Made by a program: the position numbers and the translations under genes
In this document: one piece after another, positions 16,306 to 26,949 of the stretch
How the letters are laid out: every line of letters begins with the position of its first letter
Numbering within the stretch: the stretch's first letter is position 1
The notes under the pieces: generated by a model
Database searches by the model: none
Seen by the model: the letters and a program-made list of their open reading frames with translations, nothing else
Told to the model about the DNA's origin: nothing
Assembly (NCBI RefSeq): GCF_965219595.1
Contig: NZ_OZ244781.1
Location: 1,302,001-1,366,000, forward strand
Origin: Poriferisodalis sp022821985
Lineage (GTDB): Bacteria > Actinomycetota > Acidimicrobiia > Acidimicrobiales > Poriferisodalaceae
Reading direction: 5' to 3'
DNA: 64,000 nucleotides

Positions 16306-18787
16306 CGCCACAGCTGCCGAAGCCGCGCCGAGCACCGTGGAGGTGACGATCAACGGCGTCGCCGTGGATGCGCAGCCGGGCGAACTGGTCATCGCGGCAG
16401 CGGATCGTGCCGGGGTGCACATCCCGCGGTTCTGCTACCACGAGCGGATGAGCCCGGTGGGCATGTGCCGCATGTGCCTCGTCGAGATCGACACCGGGCG
16501 GGGGCCGCAGTTGCAGCCTTCCTGCATGGTCCCCGTCTCGCCGGAGATGGTGGTGGACACCACCAGCGAGCGGACGCGGCGGGCGCAAGAAGGCGTGTTG
16601 GAGCTGCTGCTCATCAACCACCCGCTCGACTGCCCGGTCTGCGACAAGGGCGGCGAGTGCCCATTGCAGGACCAGACCATGGCCTACGGCCCGGGCGAGT
16701 CCAGGTTCGTGGAGGAAAAGCGGCACTTCCCCAAGCCGATCCCCATCTCCGACTTGGTCCACCTCGACCGTGAGCGCTGCATCCTGTGCGACCGCTGCAC
16801 CCGCTTCGCAGACGAGGTCGCCGGCGACCCCCTCATCGACTTCACGGAGCGGGGAAACGAAACACAGGTGCTCACGTTCCCCGGCGAACCCTTCTCGTCG
16901 TACTTCTCGGGTAACACGGTGCAGATCTGCCCCGTCGGTGCGCTCACTGCGTCGCCGTACCGCTTCAGGGCGCGGCCGTGGGATCTCGTCGAGACCGAGT
17001 CCACCTGCACGACATGTGCCGTGGGCTGCCGCATCGCGGTGCAGTCGTCGCGCAATGAACTGGTGCGTTACCTCGGCGTCGACATCGACCCGGTCAACCA
17101 CGGCTGGCTGTGCGACAAGGGTCGTTTCGCCTTCGGCTCGGTGTCGAGCCCGGACCGGGTGACGGCGCCGCTGCAGGCTCGCGCGCCGTCGGGCACCACC
17201 TCCGACATCGCGGACGCCGAGCCGCTGCGCCGCTTCCAGCCGACCGACTGGGCGAGTGCCCTCGGTGCCGTGGCCGCTGCGGTGAAGGCGGCCCGACCCG
17301 GCGCGATTGCCGTGCTCGGCGGTGCCCGCGGCACCAACGAGGACGCTTACGCTTGGTCGAAGCTGGCCCGCACGGTGCTGCGGACCGACCATGTAGATGC
17401 GCAGCTCGGCGACGGCTTGCCTGCAGAGCTGGCAGTGGGCCTGCCGGCAGCGACGATCGATGAGGCGTGCAGCGCCGACACCACCCTGCTGGTGTGCGGA
17501 GACCTCCGCGAGGAGCTGCCGGTTCTGCACCTGCGTCTGCGCGGCGCAGCGCGAGCGGGTACGACTCGTCTGGTCGAGATCGCCCCGACCACGACCAGTC
17601 TCACGCGCAACGCAGTTCGCAGCGAGCAGTGTCGCGGCGGCGAGGCAGCATCTGTGCTGCGGAACCTGCTCGACGGCGATGACTCGCTGGCCGGCGAGCT
17701 GGCATCTGGATCGGTCGTCGTGGTGCTCGGCCGCTCGTCGGTGTCGGAATCCGCCGAAGCGACGGCCGAGGTGGCCGCGGTGATCAGCGCCCGCATCCCC
17801 CACGCCCGCTTCCTCGTCGCCGCGCGTCGAGGCAACGTCCGCGGCGCGCTCGACATGGGCTTGGCGCCGGGGATGCTCCCGGGGCGGGCATTGAGCGCCA
17901 GCCCGCCGCAGGAGCTCGCCGCGGCGTGGGGCGAGCTGCCGGGCGAACGTGGGCACGACGCCACCGGAATCCTCGCGGCAGCCGCCGCCGGAGAGATCGA
18001 CGTGCTCTTCCTGCTCGGCGCCGATCCCCTGACGGACTTCCCCGACAGCATGCTGGCGCGCCTCGGCGTGTCGGGCGCAGGCACGGTCGTAGCGGTGGAC
18101 TCGTTCGTGGGCCAGTCGGCGGCGGAGGCCGACATCGTGCTGCCGGCCGCTGTGTTCGGGGAGAAGTCGGGCACCACGACCAATCTGGAGGGACGCGTCT
18201 CGGCCGTCGGCGAGTTGGTGACCGCACCCGGCTCAGCCCGCCCCGACTGGATGATCGCGGCCGAGCTGGCCGTGCTGTGCGGCGGTGACCTCGGCTTCCT
18301 GTCGGTCGGCGAGATCACTGCCGAGATAGCGGCCGTGTGCGCCACGCACGCCTCGGCGGTCGGCCCTGACCTCGCCGCTGACGGCGTGGTGACGCTGGGA
18401 GCGGCCTTCGAGCCCGAGTTCCCGCCCGAACACGTTGCTCCGGCGCGAGACGCCTACGGCCTCCGCCTGGTCTGCAGCCGCAAGCTGTATGACGGCGGCG
18501 TGACGGTCAGCCAGACGCCTGCGCTGGCGTCGCTGGCGGCCGACACGGTGATGCGAGTGCACCCGGTCGACCTGGAGCGAGTCGGCGTCGAATCGGGTAC
18601 TGAAGTCGAAGTGCACTCCGACCGCGGTGCGCTGCGGCTGCCGATCGTGGCCGACGCCGGCATCGCCCGCGGCAACGTCGTCGTGCTGTTCCCATCGGCC
18701 CACATCGACGTGGGGGCATTGATCGACGTGACGGCACCAGTCACCGACGTGCGGATCGAGACCCGCGCCGGCGAGGTGTCGCGATGA
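16298..18787 (+). CDS. nuoG: NADH-quinone oxidoreductase subunit G (cluster 1)
   Basis: 75-kDa subunit, 829 residues, with several iron-sulfur clusters. The N-terminal [2Fe-2S] ligands are in FCYHERMSPVGMCRMC and QPSCM. The His-ligated N5 motif is NHPLDCPVCDKGGEC, and N4 is CILCDRC with QICPVGAL. CTTCAVGC with LCDKGRF adds the extra N7-type cluster found only in some bacteria. The C-terminal two thirds is the molybdopterin-oxidoreductase-like fold. GTG at 16298 is preferred because GGAGG lies 9 nt before it, and VSDATAAEAAPSTVEVTING follows as a normal N-terminus. It overlaps nuoF by 8 nt and nuoH by 4 nt. Confidence 0.95.
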   Translation: MSDATAAEAAPSTVEVTINGVAVDAQPGELVIAAADRAGVHIPRFCYHERMSPVGMCRMCLVEIDTGRGPQLQPSCMVPVSPEMVVDTTSERTRRAQEGVLELLLINHPLDCPVCDKGGECPLQDQTMAYGPGESRFVEEKRHFPKPIPISDLVHLDRERCILCDRCTRFADEVAGDPLIDFTERGNETQVLTFPGEPFSSYFSGNTVQICPVGALTASPYRFRARPWDLVETESTCTTCAVGCRIAVQSSRNELVRYLGVDIDPVNHGWLCDKGRFAFGSVSSPDRVTAPLQARAPSGTTSDIADAEPLRRFQPTDWASALGAVAAAVKAARPGAIAVLGGARGTNEDAYAWSKLARTVLRTDHVDAQLGDGLPAELAVGLPAATIDEACSADTTLLVCGDLREELPVLHLRLRGAARAGTTRLVEIAPTTTSLTRNAVRSEQCRGGEAASVLRNLLDGDDSLAGELASGSVVVVLGRSSVSESAEATAEVAAVISARIPHARFLVAARRGNVRGALDMGLAPGMLPGRALSASPPQELAAAWGELPGERGHDATGILAAAAAGEIDVLFLLGADPLTDFPDSMLARLGVSGAGTVVAVDSFVGQSAAEADIVLPAAVFGEKSGTTTNLEGRVSAVGELVTAPGSARPDWMIAAELAVLCGGDLGFLSVGEITAEIAAVCATHASAVGPDLAADGVVTLGAAFEPEFPPEHVAPARDAYGLRLVCSRKLYDGGVTVSQTPALASLAADTVMRVHPVDLERVGVESGTEVEVHSDRGALRLPIVADAGIARGNVVVLFPSAHIDVGALIDVTAPVTDVRIETRAGEVSR

Positions 18788-20097
18788 CTGGCGACCCGCT
18801 GTTCGCGGACGGTGTCGACTGGGGCGACATCGGCATCGTGGGCATCAAGGTGCTCGTGGCCTTCGCTGCCCTGCTGGTCGCCACCATGTTCATGATCTGG
18901 TTCGAACGCAAGCTGATCTCGGACATGCAGCACCGCATCGGCCCCAACGTGGCCGGGCCGTGGGGCCTGCTGCAGGCGCTCGCCGACGGCATCAAGTTCT
19001 TCTTCAAGGAAGACCTCCGCCCTGCCAATGCCGACCCCCTCGTGTTCCGGCTGGCGCCGTACATCTCAGCGGTCACCGCGTTCGTCGCCTTCGCCATCGT
19101 GCCGATCGGCGGCGTCTTCACCGACCCTGCGTCTCCGGGAGCCGCTGGACGCGGCGGCACGGTCACGCTCTTCGGCAAGGAGACCATCCTGCAGGTGGCC
19201 GATCCGCCGGTGGGCATCCTGCTGCTGCTCGCGATGTCCTCAGTCGCTGTCTACGGCGTGATGCTGGCGGGCTGGTCGTCGGGCTCGAAGTACCCGCTCA
19301 TCGGCTCGGTGCGGGCCTCGGCGCAGGCCATCTCGTATGAAGCCGCGCTGGGCATGTCGGTCGTGGCGGTGGTGATCGCTGCGGGATCGCTCTCGACCCA
19401 GAGCATCGTGTCGCAGCAGGTTGGCGGCACCTGGTGGGGTGGCAGCCCCGACGACTGGTTCCTGCTCACTACCGGCATCGTGCCGTTCGTTGTCTTCCTC
19501 ATCTCCGCAACCGCCGAGCTGAATCGACCGCCGTTCGATCTCGTCGAAGCCGAGCAGGAGCTGGTCGGCGGTTTCCACACCGAGTACTCGTCGATCCGCT
19601 TCGCCCTGTTCTTCCTGGCCGAGTTCATGAACGTGATCACGATGTCGGCGATCATGGTGACGCTGTTCTTCGGCGGACCGGCGGGACCCATCTTCTTCGG
19701 CCTGACATGGCTGTGGCCCACCGTGTGGTTCCTCGCCAAGGTGCTGGCGTTCCTGTTTGTGTTCGTGTGGTTCCGCGCCACGCTGCCCCGTCTGCGCTAC
19801 GACCAGCTGATGTCGCTGGGGTGGAAGGTGCTCATCCCGGTGATGCTGTTCTGGCTGATGTTCCTGGGCCTGCGGGAGCTGGTGTTCGATCAGGAAGACT
19901 GGAATCTGGCACAACGGCTGGTGGTAACGCTGGGGCTGAGCGCCGCCGGGCTTGCGCTGGGTTGGACGTTGCTGGCGGCGGCACTGCGCGCAGCCAAACG
20001 CAACACGGACACCGAGGGTCTTGGCGATCACGATCCTGATGACTTGATGCCGGCAGGTGCGTCGCCAGATGCAGCCGGCCCGGGAGAGGACGGCTGA
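18784..20097 (+). CDS. nuoH: NADH-quinone oxidoreductase subunit H (cluster 1)
   Basis: Membrane subunit linking the peripheral arm to the proton pumps and forming the quinone entry. Signatures are MIWFERKLISDMQHRIGPN, ADGIKFFFKED and ELNRPPFDLVEAEQELVGGF. At 437 residues it is longer than the typical 330 because of an insertion after helix 2 (DPASPGAAGRGGTVTLFGKE) and a C-terminal tail. ATG overlaps the nuoG stop, and the stop shares one base with the nuoI start. Confidence 0.97.
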   Translation: MTGDPLFADGVDWGDIGIVGIKVLVAFAALLVATMFMIWFERKLISDMQHRIGPNVAGPWGLLQALADGIKFFFKEDLRPANADPLVFRLAPYISAVTAFVAFAIVPIGGVFTDPASPGAAGRGGTVTLFGKETILQVADPPVGILLLLAMSSVAVYGVMLAGWSSGSKYPLIGSVRASAQAISYEAALGMSVVAVVIAAGSLSTQSIVSQQVGGTWWGGSPDDWFLLTTGIVPFVVFLISATAELNRPPFDLVEAEQELVGGFHTEYSSIRFALFFLAEFMNVITMSAIMVTLFFGGPAGPIFFGLTWLWPTVWFLAKVLAFLFVFVWFRATLPRLRYDQLMSLGWKVLIPVMLFWLMFLGLRELVFDQEDWNLAQRLVVTLGLSAAGLALGWTLLAAALRAAKRNTDTEGLGDHDPDDLMPAGASPDAAGPGEDG

Positions 20098-20780
20098 TGG
20101 GCTACCTCGACGGCTTCAAGGTCACGTTCGGCAAGCTGTTCGGCGAGCGGGTCACCACCGAGTACCCCCAGGAGAAGCGGCCGAAGCCGCCCCGCTTCCA
20201 CGGGCGCCACGTGCTCAACCGTTACCCCGACGGCATGGAGAAATGCATCGGGTGCGAGCTGTGTGCGGGCGTTTGCCCGGCCCGGTGCATCTACGTACGC
20301 GGGGCCGACAACCCGCCCGACGACCCGGTGTCGCCGGGGGAGCGCTTCGGCTACGTCTACGAGATCAACTACCTGCGCTGCATCCACTGCGACCTGTGCG
20401 TGGAAGCCTGCCCGACCGAGGCCATCACTGAGACGAAGGTCTTCGAGTTCAGCTTCCCCACCCGCCGCGACGCCATCTACACGAAGGACGAATTGCTCAC
20501 CGACGACGACGGCCGGCCCCGGCGGCAGCCATGGGAGCTGTGGCACGACGGCGACGACGAGCACACCTCCGGCTGGATGCGGGCCACCTCGCCGTCGGGC
20601 CAGCCCGACTACGAGGGCCGTGTCGGCTGGAGCGGCGAGCTGGGCTACGGCGTGCGAGCGCCCGAGCATGGCCAGCACGCCGACTACGACGGCGGGGAAA
20701 ACGAACCGCCCGCAGCCGGCGACGAGCCGGCCGACCTCGACGAGCACGGCCACGCGTCTGCGGCAGGAGATCATCACTGA
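20097..20780 (+). CDS. nuoI: NADH-quinone oxidoreductase subunit I (cluster 1)
   Basis: TYKY-type ferredoxin subunit with clusters N6a and N6b. Motifs are CIGCELCAGVCPARC and CIHCDLCVEACP. At 227 residues it is longer than usual because of an acidic, His-containing tail of about 75 residues (for example HDGDDEHTSGWM and DEHGHASAAGDHH). It is coupled to nuoH and nuoJ by overlapping stop/start codons. Confidence 0.96.
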   Translation: MGYLDGFKVTFGKLFGERVTTEYPQEKRPKPPRFHGRHVLNRYPDGMEKCIGCELCAGVCPARCIYVRGADNPPDDPVSPGERFGYVYEINYLRCIHCDLCVEACPTEAITETKVFEFSFPTRRDAIYTKDELLTDDDGRPRRQPWELWHDGDDEHTSGWMRATSPSGQPDYEGRVGWSGELGYGVRAPEHGQHADYDGGENEPPAAGDEPADLDEHGHASAAGDHH

Positions 20781-21388
20781 TGGTCGAAGTGGTGGTGTTC
20801 GCGGTGGCCGGTGCCGCATGTCTCGTCGGCGCGGTCGGCGTGGTGCTGTCGCGCAATCCGGTGCACGCGGCGCTCATGCTGGTGATGACGCTGTTTGGCA
20901 TTGCGGTGCTGTTCGTCGCGCTGCAGGCCCACTTCATTGCCGCCGTGCAGGTCATCGTGTACGCCGGCGCCATCGTGGTGCTGTTCCTGTTCGTCATCAT
21001 GCTGCTGGGCGTGGATCGAGCCGCCGAGCTGTCGCTGGGCGCTCTGCCGGCCCAGCGGTGGACCGCGGCCGCATTCGGCCTCGGCGGTGCCGCCGTGCTG
21101 GTCTGGCTGGTCGCCGCGGTCGACCGGATCTTCAAGGGCGCTCGTTCGTACGAGCTTGAGCAGGCAGGAATCGTCGGAGCCGAAGCCGATGCAGTCGCCA
21201 CGAACTATGCAACCGACGTCAGCGCGATCGCCCGGTCACTGTTCTCCGACTATGTGTATGCGTTCGAGCTGACATCGCTGCTGCTCATCGTGGCGGTCAT
21301 CGGCACGGTGATCCTGGCCCGGCGCAGCGGGTATGGCGAATCACCGCCTGCCGAGAGCAGCCCGGCGTCGCTGGAGGCACGCCAATGA
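20780..21388 (+). CDS. nuoJ: NADH-quinone oxidoreductase subunit J (cluster 1)
   Basis: Membrane subunit of 202 residues with five predicted helices. The conserved third helix is seen as QVIVYAGAIVVLFLFVIMLLG, with NPVHAALMLV earlier. ATG at 20780 overlaps the nuoI stop; the frame remains open upstream but lies over nuoI. The loop before the last helix (about residues 110-155) is longer than in E. coli. Confidence 0.95.
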   Translation: MVEVVVFAVAGAACLVGAVGVVLSRNPVHAALMLVMTLFGIAVLFVALQAHFIAAVQVIVYAGAIVVLFLFVIMLLGVDRAAELSLGALPAQRWTAAAFGLGGAAVLVWLVAAVDRIFKGARSYELEQAGIVGAEADAVATNYATDVSAIARSLFSDYVYAFELTSLLLIVAVIGTVILARRSGYGESPPAESSPASLEARQ

Positions 21389-21699
21389 GCGGCCTCGAGG
21401 TGACTACCGGCTGGTACCTGACGCTGGGGGCGATGCTGTTCCTCATCGGCGGCACGGGCCTGCTCGTGCGGCGCAACCCGTTGATCATGCTCATGTGCGT
21501 CGAGCTGATGCTCAACGGCGTCAATCTCAGCTTCATTGCCTTCGCTGACCGGTTCGGCGATGTGCACGGGCACACGGTGGTGCTGTTTGTGCTGGTCGTT
21601 GCGGCGGCCGAGGTGGTGGTAGGTCTCGGATTGGTGGTGGCGGTGCTGCGCGCTTCGCCCCGGGCGACAGCGGATGACCTGTCGGCCCTGAAGGGCTGA
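21385..21699 (+). CDS. nuoK: NADH-quinone oxidoreductase subunit K (cluster 1)
   Basis: MrpC-like subunit of 104 residues with three helices. The membrane glutamate of the proton path is in CVELMLNGVNLSF, and the second in AAAEVVVGLGLVVAVL. ATG overlaps the nuoJ stop by 4 nt. Confidence 0.96.
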   Translation: MSGLEVTTGWYLTLGAMLFLIGGTGLLVRRNPLIMLMCVELMLNGVNLSFIAFADRFGDVHGHTVVLFVLVVAAAEVVVGLGLVVAVLRASPRATADDLSALKG

Positions 21700-21717
21700 G
21701 GCCGGGGGACTGAGGCA

Positions 21718-23616
21718 GTGGTCGAACTGGTTTGGCTCATCCCCGCGCTGCCCCTCGCCGGGTTCGCGGTGCTGCTGCTGGCCGGACCGCGCCTGGGCGA
21801 GCCCCGGGCTGGCTGGCTGGCGACTGCCGCCAGTGCCGGATCATTCCTGCTCACACTCGTCACGTTCGGCGGATTGCTAGGGCTCGACTCGGCAACCACC
21901 GGCGGCGCAGGCGGGCACGGCGGGCGCTGGTTCGTCTCGACGCTGTTCGAGTGGATGCCGATCGGCGGCCTCGAGGTCGACGCTGCCCTGCTGGTTGATC
22001 CGCTGTCCATGACGATGGCGCTGTTCGTGACCGGTGTCGGCACGCTCATCCACCTGTACTCGGTCGGCTACATGCACGGCGACCCGAAGTACTCCAAGTT
22101 CTTCCTGTACCTCAACCTGTTCCTGTTCTCGATGCTCATGCTGGTGCTGGGCAACAACCTCGTGGTCACCTTCCTGGGCTGGGAGGGCGTCGGCACTTGC
22201 TCGTACCTGCTGATCTCTTTCTGGCACGAGAGGCCCACCGCGGCCACCGCCGGCAAGAAGGCGTTCGTCACCAACCGCATCGGCGACTTCGGCTTCATGA
22301 TCGCCACGTTCCTGCTGTGGACCTCGCTCGGCACGGTGTCCTACGCCGGGCTGGCAGCAGGGGCACCGGCGCTGGCTACTGGCACCGCCACCGCTGTCTC
22401 GCTCTTGCTGCTGCTCGCCGCCGCGGGCAAATCAGCCCAGCTGCCGCTGTACGTGTGGCTGCCCGACGCCATGGAGGGCCCCACTCCGGTCTCGGCCATG
22501 GTGCACGCCGCCACGATGGTGACGGCCGGCGTGTACCTGCTGGTGCGGCTCAACCCGGTGCTGGACGCGTCAGAGGGGGCGCTGCTGGTCATTGCCATCG
22601 TCGGTGCTGCGACGGCGCTCTTCGCGGCGCTCGCCGCGGTGGCACAGCACGACATCAAGAAGGTGCTCGCGTACTCCACGGTCAGCCAGCTCGGCTACAT
22701 GTTCCTCGCGATCGGCTCGGGCGCATACGTGGCGGCAATCTTCCATGTGATCACCCACGCGTTCTTCAAGGGCCTGCTGTTCCTCGGCGCCGGCTCGGTC
22801 ATCCACGGTCTCGGTGACGAGCAGGACATGCGCCGTATGGGCGCGCTGCGAGCGGTCATGCCCGTCACCGCGGTCACGTTCATCGTGGGGTGGCTGGCGA
22901 TTGCCGGCGTGCCGCCGCTGTCGGGTTTCTGGTCGAAGGACGAGATCCTGCTGGCCGCACGGGAACAGCACTGGCTGCTGTGGGCTGTGGGATTGGTCAC
23001 CGCCCTGCTCACCGCCTACTACATGAGCCGTCAGACCTTCCTGGTGTTCTTCGGCGGCCAGCGGTGGGACGACAGCGCGCACCCGCACGAGTCGCCTACC
23101 ACGATGACCCTGCCGCTGGTGTTGCTGGCCGGAGCAGCAGCCATCGGCGGAGTCATGAACCTGCCGCTGGTGGGCGACTGGCTGGTGCTCGAGCATTTCC
23201 TGGAGCCCACCTTGGCGCACGCGCATCACTTCACGACGCCTACCTGGCAGAAGCTGTTGCTTGCATTCGGGGCAGTGCTCGCAGCAGTGGTCGGCATCAC
23301 GGTGGCTGCCTTGGCGTGGTTGCGTTCGCGTATCTCGACCGACAAGCTCGAACCGGCGCTGCTGGAAAACGCCTTCTACGTCGACTCCACGATCTCCAAC
23401 TTTGTGGGCGGCCCCGGCACCAAGGCATTCGAGGCCGCCGCCGCCGCTGACAGACGCTTCGTCGACGGCGCTGTCAACGGCGTGGCGAAGCTCGTCCGGA
23501 TGCTCGGCGAAGCCGTGCGGCCCCTCCAGTCGGGCTATCTGCGGCACTACGCATCGGGCGTGGCTGTCGGTGCGGTCGTCCTCGTCGTCTGGCTCGCGCT
23601 GCGGGGTGTCTCCTAG
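21718..23616 (+). CDS. nuoL: NADH-quinone oxidoreductase subunit L (cluster 1)
   Basis: Distal antiporter-like proton pump, 632 residues, with the long C-terminal lateral helix. The key charged residues are visible: Glu in FLGWEGVGTCSYLL, Lys in AAAGKSAQLPLYVWLPDAM, and the His-rich stretch VHAATMVTAGVYLLVRL. GTG at 21718 is 18 bp after nuoK. There is no large insertion, in contrast to the NuoL of cluster 2. Confidence 0.97.
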   Translation: MVELVWLIPALPLAGFAVLLLAGPRLGEPRAGWLATAASAGSFLLTLVTFGGLLGLDSATTGGAGGHGGRWFVSTLFEWMPIGGLEVDAALLVDPLSMTMALFVTGVGTLIHLYSVGYMHGDPKYSKFFLYLNLFLFSMLMLVLGNNLVVTFLGWEGVGTCSYLLISFWHERPTAATAGKKAFVTNRIGDFGFMIATFLLWTSLGTVSYAGLAAGAPALATGTATAVSLLLLLAAAGKSAQLPLYVWLPDAMEGPTPVSAMVHAATMVTAGVYLLVRLNPVLDASEGALLVIAIVGAATALFAALAAVAQHDIKKVLAYSTVSQLGYMFLAIGSGAYVAAIFHVITHAFFKGLLFLGAGSVIHGLGDEQDMRRMGALRAVMPVTAVTFIVGWLAIAGVPPLSGFWSKDEILLAAREQHWLLWAVGLVTALLTAYYMSRQTFLVFFGGQRWDDSAHPHESPTTMTLPLVLLAGAAAIGGVMNLPLVGDWLVLEHFLEPTLAHAHHFTTPTWQKLLLAFGAVLAAVVGITVAALAWLRSRISTDKLEPALLENAFYVDSTISNFVGGPGTKAFEAAAAADRRFVDGAVNGVAKLVRMLGEAVRPLQSGYLRHYASGVAVGAVVLVVWLALRGVS

Positions 23617-23618
23617 CC

Positions 23619-25234
<1,616 letters not shown>

Positions 25235-25235
<1 letters not shown>

Positions 25236-26881
25236 TGGCCCAGGTCGAAATCGGGTTCGAGGCCCCGGCCGTCGATTGGTGGTTGCTCACCCCGCAGATC
25301 ATCCTCGTCGGCGCTGCGCTCGGGCTGCTGCTGGTGGCCTCGCTGGCACCTCGTGCGCTGCCGGACTGGGCATCCACCGCTACCTCCATTGCCACTGGCG
25401 GTGCCGTCGCGATCGTGGCCGCTGCGCAGTGGAGCGACTGGGGGTCCGCGTCGCGCTCCACATTGAGCGACGCATTCGTGAGCGACGGCTTCAGCCTGCT
25501 GCTCACGGTGTTGGTGGGCGCCGGTGTGGTCATGACGGCGCTGGTCGCGCACTCGGCCCTCGACCGCTATGGCATGGCGCCGCCGGAGTTCGCAGCGCTG
25601 CTGCTCGCCTCTGCTGCGGGTGCGGTGGTCATGGCCGGTGCGAACGATCTCATCGTGCTGTTCCTCGGTCTCGAGTCGCTGTCGATCGCCCTGTACGTGC
25701 TGATCGCACTGGCAGGACGGCGGGCGCCGGCACGCGAGTCGGCCATGAAGTACTTCGTGCTCGGGGCGTTCAGCTCAGCGTTCTTCCTCTACGGCATCGC
25801 GCTGGTGTACGGCTCCACCGGCAGCACCAACCTCAGCGGAATGGGCGGCTTCCTGTTCGGATCGAACCGCTATGACAGCGACTACCTCAACCTGGAAACC
25901 GACTACCTGCTGCTCGTCGGCATCGCGTTGCTGCTGGTCGGTTTGGGGTTCAAGGTGGCCGCCGTTCCCTTCCATTTCTGGGCGCCCGACGTGTACGAAG
26001 GTGCGCCCAGCCCGGTCACCGGCTACCTGGCGTCGATCGCCAAAGCGGCTGGCTTCGCCGCGCTGGCGCGGGTGCTGTACGTGGCTGTCGCAGAGCAGAG
26101 CACCGCATGGGCGCCGATCCTCATCGGGCTGGCGTTCGCGACGCTCGCTGTCGGCGCGGTCATGGCGATCTGCCAGAACGACGTGAAGCGGATGCTGGCC
26201 TACAGCTCGATCAGCCACGCGGGCTTCGTGCTCGTCGGCCTCTCGTCAGTCGTCGGCAGCGGCGAGAGAGCGCAATGGCTCGTGAGGGTTGCCGGCGAGG
26301 CATCTCGTGTCGTGACATACGGCTCCGCGGGCGGCGGTGACGCTGTCTCGTCGGCCGTCTTCTACCTGGTCGCCTACTCGTTCATGGCACTGGGCAGTTT
26401 CGCCGTGCTGTCGGTGGTCGGTGCCGAGCTTCGATCGCCGGAATCCGACGCGAGCACTCACGCCCTCAGCCGCTATGGCGGTCTTGCACGTCGTCGCCCA
26501 GTCCTGGCGCTCGCGTTCACCGTGCTGCTGCTCGCGCAGGCCGGCGTTCCGTTTACATCCGGCTTCTGGGCCAAGGTTGAGGTCATCCGGGCCTCCATCG
26601 GCGCCGAGGGCTACGTGCTCGCCGCAGTCGCCATGGTCACGGCGGTGGTGAGCGCCTTCGCCTACCTGCGAGTCGTGCTGGCCATGTACGCCCCGGAGGA
26701 TTCGGCCGACGGCGACGACAGTGCCCCGGCCGCACGAGCGGGCCGGCCACGCTGGGGCGGTCTGCCCCTCACGTCAGTCCTCGCGATCGGCCTTGCCGTT
26801 GCGGCGACCGTCGTCGTCGGCGTACTCCCGCAGACGCTCCTCGAATGGAGCCGAGACGCCGTCCTGTCGATCGTCCCGTAG
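25235..26881 (+). CDS. nuoN: NADH-quinone oxidoreductase subunit N (cluster 1)
   Basis: Third antiporter-like pump, 548 residues. Signatures are FLGLESLSIALYVL (Glu) and GFKVAAVPFHFWAPDVYEGAPSPVT (Lys). A loop of about 30 residues between helices (SGERAQWLVRVAGEASRVVTYG) is not seen in NuoN of cluster 2. It is the last gene of the operon. An AT-rich intergenic region with inverted repeats and an ISL3-type insertion follows. Confidence 0.96.
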
Positions 26882-26909
26882 CCCCAAACCGCCCGCCTGC
26901 TTTGCATAA

Positions 26910-26929
26910 CTTTGAACGAAGATTCAAAG
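26910..26929. promoter_or_regulatory. CTTTGAA/TTCAAAG inverted repeat downstream of nuoN
   Basis: CTTTGAA (26910-26916) and TTCAAAG (26923-26929) are perfect 7-bp arms around a 6-bp spacer, 28 bp after the nuoN stop. The same half-site recurs as TTCAAAACTTTGAA at the IS insertion point, if the element is removed (26941-26949 joined to 28309). No T tract follows, so it may be an operator for the downstream methyltransferase rather than a terminator. Confidence 0.4.
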
Positions 26930-26949
26930 CTCTCGTAAGTTTCAAAACT